This document shows positions 1-12,220 of a stretch of 64,000 nt of DNA, piece by piece. Positions within the stretch are counted from its first letter, which is position 1. Each line of letters begins with the position of its first letter. A program made the position numbers and the translations under genes. The DNA comes from Imbricaverruca yamaguchii (taxonomy: Eukaryota > Arthropoda > Thecostraca > Neoverrucidae), in the NCBI GenBank assembly GCA_034440575.1, contig JAOTOL010001661.1:794001-858000 (forward strand), written 5' to 3'. Below the pieces are notes generated by a model. The model did no database searches. It was not told the DNA's origin and worked only from the letters and a program-made list of their open reading frames with translations.

Positions 1-1330
1 GGACATTACAACACTTCCTAGCAATCAAACTGAGATGCATTTAAATGAACGTTTGGCGATGCAAATTGCAAAATATTTGATACCATAGTAATTTGCGGTA
101 GTAGTTTCATACCCAACGATTGGCGATACGTATTCATACAAGGGTGTTTAATACATTAAAATATGGGCGATAATTTGTTGCTCAAAATATGATACACCGC
201 TTCGCAAATTATGCTGCATCAGTGTCCACCATGCTGCCATAACTGTTTGGTCCTGAAGGAAATATCATCCGATAACAGCACTGACGCCCTTGCCAGCAGA
301 CTTAGGCGGGATATTTGTGGCATCACCGAGCTTTACCATTGCCATACGAGCATGAATGCATTCTTTATAGCTCACACGTACCCAGTTTAGGTCGTCCCAT
401 AGTATTGTCCTTTGGTGTATCCAGTAGTTGTGGAGGACGAGGGCGAGATGGTACCGAAAATGCGCGAAAAGAGGCATAAATTGGATATGAAACATGTTGT
501 ACACCAGAATCGTATTTAGTTGACATGCGCAAATACAATTCTGGTATTCTGGTACAATATATACAAATATACTCATGCAGGCTCATCGAAAACAAAGTAT
601 GCGGAAAGAGCCTTCGGAATCGGGATGGGTGCACTTGAATACACTGAAGGGATAATCATGAATACGTTGCTACTCTCCGAGGGGCGCCTCTAGTTGAACA
701 ATTCGAGGCCGGGTGGGAATGCACTCGAGCTATCCCGGAGGGGCGCCACCCAGCACACATTCCGATGTCGGCCCGCTGTCGCAATGTGTTGGGACGAGCT
801 CGGCATCTTGTGAACGACGTGCCGATATTGGGCCGCTGTCGGCCCGACATCGGCAAACTGACCTGCAATATTGACATGTGTCGGGTTGAGTTCCGAACAC
901 GGGTGTTGATTTCTGAAAATTATTGGGGAGGCAAAATGCATACAGGCAATTGGCAAGCCCAAATTTGTCGGTTTTTCTTGGGGGGGGGGCACACTCCATA
1001 GAATCCCATGCTAAAAACAGAAATGATTGTGGGGGGAGGACGAAGCCAACATTGAGTGGGGCACTTGCCATTGAAGAGTATATAAAAGAACATCTCTGGT
1101 TCGGAATATCAACTTCGGTCAGCCACCGTTGTCTGACCGACAGCGGAAAATCCATATCGATAATGGTGTGACATGCCGCCATGGGGTCTACAACGACAAG
1201 AGCGTGTTTAGGAATGGGAAGTCACTAAGCGAATGACTTCAAAGGGCGCTGGCACACCGCTGTGAGGAAAGGACAAACTGTATCGTTGAGGAGTCTTAAC
1301 CAACACACAGGCGCGCACCCATGATTTTTC
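1..1330. other. Left edge, no recognised gene
   Basis: A - strand frame at 265-576 ends RMAMVKLGDATNIPPKSAGK, which looks faintly like transposon coding sequence but is not identified. Near 765-860 the words tgtcggcccgctgtcg and gccgacatcggc recur. Confidence 0.35.
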
Positions 1331-1334
1331 CATG

Positions 1335-1660
1335 GGGGGGGGGAGCCGGACCGAAAAGGGCACTTAGGCGGCTCCAAAAGGGCACTTGACCGGCTCCAAA
1401 AGGGCACTTTGCGGCTCGGGGCACACTGGAAGGTCTGTTGACCGGGGTGGTGGGGGTGGAGGGGAGGTTAATTTTCCATGCCGCATAAGACAGGAAAGGG
1501 TACAGGGAATGCCATTTTTAGTCCAAAAGGGCAGTTTTGGGCCCAAAGGGCACCTTTGGCACAGGCGGGGCACATAAGGCAGGTAATTTTTTTGTGCTAA
1601 ATTTGGGACATTCCGGCCAAGAGGACACTTTTGGCCAAAAGGGCACTTTGGTCTCATGGG
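1335..1660 (+). repeat. Degenerate short repeat around aaaagggcactt
   Basis: Units such as ccggctccaaaagggcactt recur 8-9 times with drift, followed by a gggcctgggctcccccctcc end. This resembles the low-complexity tail of an unclassified dispersed repeat. Confidence 0.7.
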
Positions 1661-3120
1661 GGGCCTGGGCTCCCCCCTCCGGTGCGCCACTGCCAACACA
1701 TCTGAATTTTTCCCATAATTTGTCAACATGTTTTCTCTAAATATATGGACTATCGGAAACTCAATTTACTGGGAGCTGTTCATCATGCTCATATCAAAAT
1801 GGCTCCATCATTCGAAGTATATGTAGAGGACGTCTACTACAAAATACATGTGTTCTGCCAGATAAAATACAGTTATCCTGAGAATCGGTTGCTGAGATCA
1901 AATGTATCAAGCAAAAGCGAGAGACAGCTGGATAGCAGAGGAACGTCGGCTGCATGTCGTCATGGGCGGATATTCCAACTCCCCAACCGACAGTAGGCCG
2001 CTGTCGGCATGTTCACTGAGCGCCTTCCATGGAGAGAGGGGACATGTGCCCCCATTTCCCCTGTATCCGTCCGCGGCCGGATAAGACTCATTTCTCTCAG
2101 AAATGTGTTGAACCAAATTTAAGCTAAGCTCTAAGTTAAGCTAAGCTTTAAGTTATAAGCTTAGCTCTATGTTTAAGCACATAGGCCATCGTCACTGGTC
2201 CATTCAATTTTTAGTATGCGACAAGTAAGATTGCTGCCGACGACAGAAACAAATCCTAAGCAACAGTTGTCGACTACAGATGTTTTCACTACATTGGTCC
2301 CTTCTCGCGTTCTCTCAGATCCATGGGTGTAGGAACCTCGAGGAGGGAGACTGGGCGGCGCCTCCCCCCCCCCCTCCCACGACCTTGGGCGAGCTTTCCA
2401 TTGACCATATGGGCATTGCATGGAAAAAATGGACTTCAAGATGGCTCTTTCCTCCCCCTCAACATTTCCTCCACACAGCCATCCAGTCACAGGCCGTCAG
2501 CCAGCTGGCAATCAGCTGACTGCCACGGCTGCCTGGGACGGCTGCGGAGACGACCCCACTCCGGAGCAGGCAGGGTCTTTGGTGTCCGATGCCACCAGCT
2601 GTCGTGGTACAACAAAGCAGGGCAGTGCTGTGCGGCATTTGTTTTGGTGCGTGCGTTTCGGAGCGAAGCCATCATCTTATCTGGACTGCCGAGTACATTT
2701 TGAGACTGAGGACAGGCAAAGATAAAGGCGCAACTACACGGATTGGCAGGCCACGCCTGGGCTCGATATGGAGGTCAACCGGTCCTCACCTCCCATGGAC
2801 CATGAAACATGGACACAGGTGGAGGAACGCATGGGGACGGGTGGACAGCTTCCTCGCTAACTTCTAAGAATTGTCAAATAAACCCCGTTGTATTTCATGC
2901 ATAGAGGAGATTTATCTACTCGTCTGTCTTCCACTATAACAAATTTCCTACTAAAACAAAAACATCGAGGTTGCCTAATTTCAAGAAACGTGCACCAGCG
3001 TATCTCCATGAGCAACACTAATCACACCAAGAAACTTACATAATGGATATGTGTACACTATGAAATCACCTTTAGGCCATCGCTTTCCTATCACTTCTAC
3101 AAACCACTGGTTTATAGCTC
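1661..3120. other. No recognised gene; possible polyadenylation signal
   Basis: A frame at 2589-2867 (ending GRVDSFLANF) stops just before AAATAAACC at about 2876, so a 3' exon of an unknown transcript or transposon is possible. No family recognised. Confidence 0.25.
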
Positions 3121-3126
3121 GTGTTG

Positions 3127-5790
3127 CAAGCAGGGGCGTCGCCACCGGGGGGGCAGAGGGGGCAATTGCCCCCCTGCCGTGAGACTGGGGGGCGCCGCCC
3201 CCTGAAATTTGAGGAAGCCCCAGGACGAAAAGGAGGCCCTCCAGGACGAAAAGGAGGCCCCCATGACGAAAAGAAGGCCCTCCAGGACGGAACGAAATCC
3301 CCCGGACGAAAAGGAGGCCCAAAGACGACAAAGAGATTCTACAAACTAGGGGCCTCCAGGACGAGGTCCATAATTTATAAAAGAAGTCACCTAGGAGAGG
3401 GTAGGAGGCCCCAGAAATCAAGCGAGTGCCAAATATTGACACGGAGGCCCTCAGGACGAAAAGGAGGCCTCTAGGATGGAAAGGAGGCCCCCATGACGAA
3501 AAGGAGGCCCTGCAGGACGAAAAGGAGGCCCTCCAGGACGAAAAGACGGCCCCCAGGACGAAAAGGAGATCCCTAGGGCGAAAAAGAGGCCCCCAGGACG
3601 AAAAGAATGCCCCAGGACGAAGAGTACACCCGCAGGACGAAAAGGACGCCCTTCAGGACGAAATTAGGCCCCCAGGACAAAAGGAGGACCCCATGACGAA
3701 AAGGATGCCCCATGACGAAAAAGAGGCCCCCAGGAGGAAAAGGAGGACCCCATGACGAAAAGGAGGCCCCATGAAGAAAAGGAGGCCCCCAGGACGAAAA
3801 GGAGGCCCCAGGATGAAAGGTAGGCCCTCCAGGACGAAAAGGAGGCCCTTCAGGATGAAAAGGAGGCCCTCCAGGACGAAAAGGAGGCCCCCAGGACGAA
3901 AAGGATGCCCCCAGGACGAAAAGGAGACCCCAGGACGAAACGAAGGCCCCAGGACGAAAAGGATCCAAGACGAAAAAGAGAAAAAACAAAAATTAGCACG
4001 GAGGCTCCCAACATTGCAAAGGATTCCCAATACGGGAAGGGAGGCCCAATAAATTGAGAGGAGACCCTAAGCCGGAAAAGAAAGCCAGTGCATATGAGAT
4101 TAGGTTTCGGAGCAGGGACGTCGCTACCGGGGTGGGGGCAGCGTGGGCAATCGTCTCCCCCCCTTGAGACCTCGGGGTGGGGGCGCCCCTGTAATTTGAG
4201 GAGACCACTATCCGGAAAGGCGTAAACAAAAAGGTGAGCGAGGAAACCAACGGGACAGAAAATGATGATGTCAAGGTGGATCCAAGATTGATAACGAGGC
4301 CCCCAGGAAATATAATCAGGTACCTACAAGACACATAGAACAGAGATTGTGAGGAGGCCCCCAGGATGAAAAGGAGGCCCCCAGGACGAAAAAGAGACCT
4401 CCAGGACGAAAAAGAGACCTCCAGGACGAAAAGGATGCCACCGAGACGGACAAGTAGCCACACAGGGTTACACGAGAAGGCTTCCGATGGGTGGCAAGAT
4501 ATTCTTAATTTGGAAAACGAGGCCCCCAAAATGGAAGGGAAGGACCCTACAATAGAAAATAATGACAAGAGATGTTTATCCGGACGCAGGAGGGGGCCTA
4601 AGATGGGTAAGAAGGTCTCCCTAGGAAGGAGAAAAGGCCACTGAGACCAGCCAGATGAGGCCCACATTTTAGAAGACGAGAACCCTAGAAGAGAAGATTC
4701 AAGACTAGGATGCAAAAGCAACCTGCTAAGAGAATAATGAGGCTCCAAACACAGATAGGGAGGCCTCCAAGACGCGAAAGGAGTCCCATAATTTTAAAAA
4801 GGAGTCACCTAGGAGAGTGTAGGAGGCCCCAGAAATCAAGAGAGTGCCAAAAATTGGCACGGAGGCCCACAGAATTGCAAAGGAGGCCCCAATACGGAAA
4901 GGGAGGCTCTAGAAAGTGAGAGGAAGCCCTAAGACGGAAAAGAAAGCCTGTGGATATTAGATGAGGTTTCGGAGACGCAACGATAGGCACCAAAACGAGT
5001 AAGGTTCCACCAAGATAAAAAAGGATAATCCAGAGACATGGCAGGAGGCACCTAATTCGGAAGAGTACGACACAAGGTTGGAAATAAGACCCCATGATGA
5101 ACAAGGAAGCCGTACAATTGGAGAGAAAGGCCATTGGATAAGAAGGATAGCTCCCAGACGGAAAAGGCTCGTAGATGTCCAAAAAGGTCCCCGGGAAATA
5201 GCAAGGCCACTGAGATAAGAAAGGTTGTGTATAATTTGATAGAGGAACCTGGGAGAGAAGAGGAGTCACCAGGAGATAGGACACCACCCTTAAGATGGGC
5301 GAAGTTCGAATTAAAACGCAGAGCATGAGGTCCCAAGGCGTGAGAGGCCACTAATTTGAAAAAAAGGACTCTAGAAAAGAAATGAGGACCCTGTCGGATT
5401 CGAGAGGAGTCCCCCAAAGAGGAGCAGGTCTATAGGACTGAATGAGGCCACGAAGACCAGAAAGATTTCCAAGAAAATGCGAGGAAGTCCTTAAGATGGG
5501 AGTGGTAATAGGTATGAAGGGGTGTAAGGTTTCCAAAATTGAAGACTCCCTCAAGACTGGTAAGGCTTTTCCAGGATAAAGGAGGAAGCCCACGAAGCAT
5601 GGCATGAGGCCCCTAATTTGGCAGATAATGCCCCTGGGACATGAGAGGAAGCCCCATGCCATGGTAAAGGGCCCCAGGATGTAAGAGACGGCCTTTCAAG
5701 ACGAGAGAGGAGGGCAATGATTATGGAGGGGGGTAGGACATTAGACGTTGAAAACCGGTAAAGAGGCTCCAGGAAATGGGACGAGATACT
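3127..5790 (+). repeat. Degenerate satellite, about 20 bp unit (aggaggcccccaggacgaaa)
   Basis: From 3210 to about 3970 clean units of caggacgaaaaggaggcccc repeat about 35 times, and increasingly decayed units continue to about 5790. A higher-order copy is visible: the segment with gcgtcgccaccgggggggc at 3132 recurs near 4117, and the segment with agtcacctaggagagggtag at 3384 recurs near 4806. Open frames on both strands are repeat shadows. Confidence 0.93.
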
Positions 5791-5950
5791 TATGACGCAA
5801 GATGAGGCCTATGATTTGCAGGAAACCCCTAAGAGATGGTAAAAGTCGTGCAGGGGTGTTTAAAATTTACGACATGGACCAAACAAATCCGGCAGGGGAC
5901 CTTGAAAATCACGCTGAGCCCGGATGTACCAAACATTTTCGACCGGACCA

Positions 5951-5951
<1 letters not shown>

Positions 5952-6034
<83 letters not shown>
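5952..6034. repeat. (AT)n microsatellite
   Basis: About 80 bp of uninterrupted AT dinucleotides. Confidence 0.99.
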
Positions 6035-6037
<3 letters not shown>

Positions 6038-6044
6038 GAACGGC

Positions 6045-7440
6045 GGGTCGTACCAATCCACAACAGTCTCATTGGGACCAACACAAATGAAGCCAAAGCA
6101 ACAAAAACACTCCGGACATGGGTCCAATTCTGAAACACACTCACAAAAAACACTTCAACTCTGGGGCCCAACAATGACGCCAAAAATCCTAAAACGTTTT
6201 AGACCCAAAAAAGTGTCGAGGCAGCTAAAGCTCGCGCTAGGGATCCAAGCAAATGACGCCGGGGCCCAAAAAGATCACATTAGACTATATATATAAAAAT
6301 CGCGTCGCAGCCCTTGAAAATCACCCTGGAGGTCCAGAATGGCGCGCCGGGCCCCGAAAGTTGCAGCTACTCCAAAAACAATTCATAACCAGAATGTCAC
6401 ACTGGGACAAAAATATACTCCTTCAGTGACCGCAGTGGCATATCAAAGGGGCAAATGCCCACTCTATCCTGAAAGATATAAGCTTCCAATGATCGTGCCG
6501 GGGCTCCAAAACTCGCGCTGGGGCCACCAAAATTTGCGTCGGTCCACCAGAATTCGCACATGTGTCTCCAAATAAGTACTTCGGACCCCCGAAAACTCGT
6601 TCCGAGGCTCGAAAACTTGCAATAGGAACCGCCAAAGTCGCATTGGGGCAGCAGCTAAGTACAACGCTTCCCACAAATTCAAATCTGTCCCCCAAAATTC
6701 CGCGCTCGGGACCCACAATTCCCATCGGCCAAAGCTCCACAAAATTGGCGTTTAGGTCCACACGTAAGAACAGTGTGACCACAAAAACGAAATCGATATC
6801 GGAAAAAAAATAAAGCTGAAGCCTTCCAAAATAAGAATGTATTAAACAAAATAAATGTCCTGTTCAAGAACATGTCACTGGAGCGCCGAACATGCAACCA
6901 GATGCCTTCACAAATTGCGTACGACACTGAAAAACATACCGTATCTAAAAAATAGAGGTGAGATGCAAAAACGTGTCGCTAGGAACTCGAAAAGTCAGGC
7001 CGGGATTCGGAATTTACAACTACAAAAAAAATCCACAAAAATATTGTTGAGCCCAGAAAACTGGCGTTGGGTCCCCGGAACCACGCGCCTGGGCGCGATA
7101 AATCGCACTGGGACTAATAAGCACCGCACCGAAGCCACACCACCGTACTGAAGCACCACAGCTGTGCGTCAGAAGCCCCCCAAAACACAACAGGAACCTA
7201 AGAACATAACGGGGGCCGACAATACAACTTGCCCTCCAAAACGTACAGTCTCCCAAAAAGCGACAGGGCCTTAACATACCTGGACCTCTAAAAAAATGCA
7301 CAAGAAGCTCTTATGGCACCCAGAGGTCATAAGGACGCACCGGAGCCGAAAATGCCGAGGTTTAGAAAATGCATTAGGCCGCTACGCAGAAAGACGCAGC
7401 GGGTCCAACAAAGAACACTGAGGAAGGGCCTCGGTTCGAC
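6045..7440 (+). repeat. Degenerate satellite, about 30 bp unit
   Basis: Loosely repeated segments of the kind ggggctccaaaactcgcgct, ggaccaccaaaatttgcg and ggacccccgaaaactcgt, heavily diverged. Period judged by eye. Confidence 0.65.
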
Positions 7441-8690
7441 AGCCATTCTGAGAGGATAGCAGCAGAGATATCAGGTGCGTCAAAGCTGAACGGAATGTGC
7501 ATTTCATAACTACCAGAAAATGTGGGAGGTAGGGAAGTAATGATTGGATTTAATTACTCGACTTTTCACAGCGAGCGCCCATACTAAGCATTGCAGCATG
7601 TCAAATATGGCGCACGTTTATCATGATACAATACTTAACAAAAGGCAGAAGGCCTAGCAGAAACCGTAGCATCGCACGAAGTGTTGCGAATGCGCCGAAT
7701 GCGCGCACGTGTACGGACGTTGGCGTTGTGGCGACCGGGTGATATGAACTGGAATGCCTGAAATTTGGAATTTTTACATTTCAAAGTGATGGGTAATATA
7801 TTTTAAATTCAAGTTAGTGGTTTAATACATTTTCTAAACTCCTGCTCGTTTTAGGGTTTTGTTGCTTTTTATGCACCAAGGATATTTTTACGTATCAGGG
7901 CGTAATATGTTCCGGGCTCCAGAGCCATTTTATCGACCCTGACATCGATTTTTGGGGGAATCCCTCCTTTCTTGAGGGCTCCAGCTTGACATTTTCGGAT
8001 ACCGATCCGGTTGTTGTGGTATGGGTGTAATTTCAGCAGTGTAAGTTGATTTATCAAGAGATACCAAAATAAAACCGTGGAATTGTGTGCGGGAGTTAGG
8101 GTTGAAATCCGACGAATCAGGAAGGATAGTGGTAGATTAGGCCCCTCCACAGGATAATTTAGTTGATCACTAATCATTTCATTTCGATAGGTCTCCTTTG
8201 ACAAAATTGCGGTCGAAATCCCAGGCGCGGGAATTGATTCGCGCAGAATTTGTAATTTTAACTTGTTTGGCAGGTGCCTTACAACCAACACCAAATGTTG
8301 GTTTTTCTTAATTTGCCGCAATACTAATCGAATTAGCAAGGCTAAACCTCGCATGGCTGCTCAATAGTCTTTTCCGCATGTCCTCATGCATTTTTAACCC
8401 TGGGTCATCTTAGGTCAGGTCACCAGGTCACGCCGTTCTCCGTTTGTCGCTAGCTAGCATAGTTCTAGAGATCTTAGGAGGGCAGACATCTGCCCCCGGG
8501 CATGTGAAGTTGGCGCGGACCGCCGGACGTGCGAGTGCTAACGTCGTATTCGCATTCGTATTCAGCGACAAGTTCACCAGAGGCGTATTTGTATTGGCAT
8601 TGACATTCAGCGAGGGGTTTATAATCGCTCGAATCAATTACCACAAATGCTTCTGCTTGCACTGAACACGCTGGAAACAACTGCATAGGT
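7441..8690. other. No recognised feature
   Basis: A - strand frame at 7869-8354 is open for 161 codons but matches nothing I recognise and lacks domain character. Confidence 0.4.
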
Positions 8691-8699
8691 TTCACGTTA

Positions 8700-10150
8700 C
8701 CACTGGAATGGTCAAGGTCCGACGCAAACCGGTTCCTTCGGTAGCTCCCTATCTTTTCCGTTTTCACCAAAACCTGCCAAATATGGACACAGGCAGTAAC
8801 CCGTGGTGAACCATCGTGTAACATTTCGAACCAGTACATGTCAAGGTTAAACTTCAAGGTCAAAGATAGCGTGATTTATTAGATAGCGATATTAAAGCGA
8901 TATCGACCGAACGCGCGGTTCAGTTGCTATCGCTTCAAATTCCATCAAACGAGCGTCATTCGATTGGTTTGTTATGCGGTATTAGAAAGCCAAGCAATCG
9001 AGTTGTTCAGGGGCAAAGGTCGAGCTGATCCTTCGTTCGCCTCAATATTTTTTTTTTCGTTTTCGCTCAAACATATCAAAATCTGGTAGCAAGCGTGAGC
9101 CAGCGGTGAACACTCGAGTAACATTTCAAACCGGGACATGTCAAGGTCAAAGGTTTGATCGAGTTTTTCGATGGCCTCGAGTTTCATCACTATGGCTTCA
9201 ATTTTCAGAAAATAGATGTCATTCGACGTCGTGTGTTGTGCGGTGCCAGAAAATTGATAATTCGCGCTAATCTCGACGGGCAAAAACTGAAGCTGATTTC
9301 TTCGGTCGCCTCGTACTATTTTGGGGGGGTTTTCGCCAATGCATATCCAGATCCACTGTCAAGCAATAGCCCATGGTGAACCTTCGAGTAACATTTTTTA
9401 AACTGGGATATGTCAAGGTCAAACCTCAAGGTCAAAGACTAGTAATTTTTGGAAGTCCTCGAAGCGATTCGTCTTTATGGTTCAATTTGCACCAAGTAGG
9501 TATCATTCGACGTGGCTTGTGCTGTATTATAATGTTACGAAATCGAACTAATTTCAAAGGTCTGAGGTCAAACCGATTTATTCGGTCGCCTCGCATTTTT
9601 TTCTTCGCCATTATCTACCGACATCTGGTATCAAGCAAACATGTGGTGAGCCTCGTGCAACATTTCAAACCGGACATGTTAATGGTAAATCACAAGATCG
9701 AAGTTTAGCTTAAATTGCTCGAAGGCATCGCGCCTCGTCGCTGTTTTAAATTTTCATCACGTGGGTGTCATTTAACGTGTGGTGAGGTACTCTAACAAAC
9801 CGTCCATAAATCATATTAATTTGCAAAGTCAAAGGTGGAACTCATTCATCGGTCTCCCCGCGCTTCTTCGTTTTCTCACAAAGCTGGCCATGTTTGGTGT
9901 CAAGAGATAGCCCGTTGGCAACCCTCAAGTAGCATATTAACCCGGTACATGTCAGGTCAAGTCTCAATGCCAATGGTTAGCTTTAATTCTTCAAATTCCT
10001 CGCGTTTCATCGCGCTGTGGCTTCAATTTGCAATATGTCAATGTTATTCGACGTGGCTTTCCGTACGTTATCATAGTGTTGAGATATCGAAATATTTTCG
10101 AACTCGTCGAAGGTCAGGAGTGTGCACAATGATTCAGTATAATAGGAATA
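8700..10150 (+). repeat. Tandem satellite, about 270-300 bp unit, 5 diverged copies
   Basis: The landmark gtaacatttcaaaccgggac-atgtcaaggtcaaa recurs near 8817, 9118, 9389, 9657 and 9930. Between landmarks each unit repeats cattcgacgtg, aaattgcaccaagt-type and ttcggtcgcctcg-type segments in the same order. Confidence 0.88.
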
Positions 10151-10199
10151 GGAGCAAATATTTTTTTTTGCAGCCGTTGTGATAGCAGGCACTCATATC

Positions 10200-10870
10200 C
10201 TATATGACGAGGAGCCCTCCAAAAACCCCCACAACCCCCTCAAAGGCGGCCTCCTCCCCTATTCAATGTTATCCCCCCATTTATTTTTTGTAAATTTAAA
10301 AATTTTAAAGGATTTTTTAACCTTTAAAAAAAAACACACAAAAAAACACTTTAAACACCCACCGATTACACCACAAAAGAAAAAAATAAAAAAACGGTAG
10401 AGGAAAAAATAATTGGGGGGGCGGCTCTGTAAAACCCACCCTCTATTTATGGCCAACGCAAAACCACCCCCAAAAAAAAAAAAAAGCAACAGGGTAAAAA
10501 AATTCCTGGGGGGGGGGAGGGCCCTCTCCTTTAAGAGGGGCCCTCTTTTTTTTGTGGGCCCTTTTTTTTAAATGCCCTTTGGGTAAAAAAATCTTTGAAG
10601 GGGATTTCCCGAAAGCCACTTCCAAGGGGTGCCAAATCCTCAGTGTCATAACCTACTCCGCCTGGTTGTCATTGCATCAAAAAGCCCCCCAAAAAAAAAG
10701 AAAAAAAAAAAAAAGGTTGTTGGGTGTTTATATTTGCTACAAAAAAAACAAAAATCCAAATCCTTTTTTTGGCCCGGGAAATAAATGGGGACGGCGCTCT
10801 CAGTGGTGAAAATAAAAAAAGAGAAAAAAAAAAAAAAAAAAAAAAAAGAAAAAAAAATAATAAAAACTTT
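10200..10870. other. Homopolymer-rich stretch, probable low-quality consensus
   Basis: Dense runs of A, C, G and T of 4-24 bases (for example at 10324, 10470, 10508, 10548, 10690 and 10820-10845), unlike either side. This is typical of poorly polished long-read consensus or a decayed poly(A) region. Confidence 0.6.
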
Positions 10871-11277
10871 TCGTAAAATATAGTTTTAAAATGGTGAGTC
10901 TGAACACTGATTGGAAATGTACACTGCCACATCACCCTGTAAGCGAAATAATATTGTAAACTTTACTTTTTTTTTGTGAAATTGACGAAGCGATTATATA
11001 TTTCAACGAGGATGAAAAATATCACTGTCATCCAAAACTGCCAACAACTGCCTAGAAAATTGTCGCGATGATCAAGTGGTGCTTACGGTGTGGCCGTCAA
11101 CTCTTGCTGAGAGTAGAGAGTTTCTGATTGGCTTAGAGTGACTCGAACCTGGCCAATGGAATGAAACCAGTGATACGCTGTTGACGGTAAAGTCAACAGG
11201 TGTCATGCCAAAGACAAGAGAGTAAGATAAGCCGTCCGAGCGTCTTCAAAAAAATAAATTGTGGTATTAGTTCTTGT

Positions 11278-11587
11278 TTAATACAACGAAGAATGGCTTT
11301 AAAGTGCTCCTGGGTTTTAGACATTGCGTGAGACGAAATGCACGATCCTCAATATACCAGGAGGTGCTGAGTTTACATCAAAAGTAACGTTAGGGATTAT
11401 GCTATATTACTCAACGTCTCGGCCAGAGGCCATCGTCAGGAGTCACTCCTGACGTCAAGAGTCACTCCTGACGATGGCCCCTGGCCGAAACGTTGAGTAA
11501 TATAGCGTAATCCCAAACGCTACTTTTGATGTAAACTCAGCACCTCCTGGTTTATTGAGGGTCGTATATTTCGTCTCACGCAATGTG
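11278..11587. mobile_element. Foldback element with hammerhead-like cores, 11 bp flanking repeats
   Basis: Two arms of about 130 bp (about 11321-11453 and 11455-11587) are inverted copies. Each arm contains a CTGACGA core, a GGCC hairpin (loop 3) and GAAA or GAGA followed by CGTT, the layout of the minimal hammerhead ribozyme of Penelope-like elements: 11468-11491 on + and 11417-11439 on -. The element is flanked by TTAGTTCTTGT at 11267-11277 and 11588-11598. Confidence 0.75.
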
Positions 11588-11598
11588 TTAGTTCTTGT

Positions 11599-11999
11599 AT
11601 CACTCGAAATGTGTCGTCTAATGGCTAATTGAAAAGAAACAGAATTAATTGCAGCACCTATGTCCCGTCTGCGTCATCTATGCATCGATTGAACGAACAC
11701 AAGCTGCTCACGACGACCTGCTGACGGCATCTAATTGGGGTGGAGCTTATTCCAGTTGACGGCAACGCATTGAGCGTTGCATTGAACAGACCTCTTAAAA
11801 CAACCTGGTTTTCTTCTTGGAACCTTGAGAACATGGCAGGCTAGGTAGTGCCTGTTTTTAACGTGCGAAATCATTTGCTGCTGTGTGATCAGTTGTTTGG
11901 ATTTTATGGTGAGTAAGTTTTTTATTTGACGACTATCTTTTCCCCAGGAGGCTGGTGTGTGTTACTATCTATTTAAGCATAGCAGGTAGGTGCCTATCT
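11599..11999. other. No recognised feature
   Basis: Unassigned sequence between the foldback element and a CCTA-rich tract. Confidence 0.45.
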
Positions 12000-12220
12000 G
12001 CCCACTGCTTTAGGGGCACCTAACTAGGCACCTACCTACCTAGGTACCTACCTACCTACCTACCTCATTTGCATTGTTCGGCATTTCATAATCATAATAT
12101 TTATGGAGGTAGGTACCTACCTACCTATGAGAATGGAAGATAAGATCAGTCCAAAAAGATGGGAGCAAACATTTACATTTGCAAATATATAAATAGGTAT
12201 GTACCTATCTAGGTAGGGTA
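12000..12220 (+). repeat. (CCTA)n-rich tract
   Basis: Runs of cctacctacctacctac at about 12026-12065 and 12110-12130, with gtacctacctagg variants. Confidence 0.9.

Noticed and set aside
265..576. 103-codon - strand frame with WDDLNWVRVSYKECIHAR
   Set aside because: Looks faintly like transposon coding, but I cannot name a family and there is no supporting second motif.
5802..6183. Frames of repeated IY
   Set aside because: They read through the (AT)n tract.
7869..8354. 161-codon - strand frame
   Set aside because: No recognised domain, composition like its surroundings, no splice or regulatory support.
11890..11925. Possible 5' exon ending TTTTATG-gtgagtaag
   Set aside because: One good donor word only, with no coding or transcript support.
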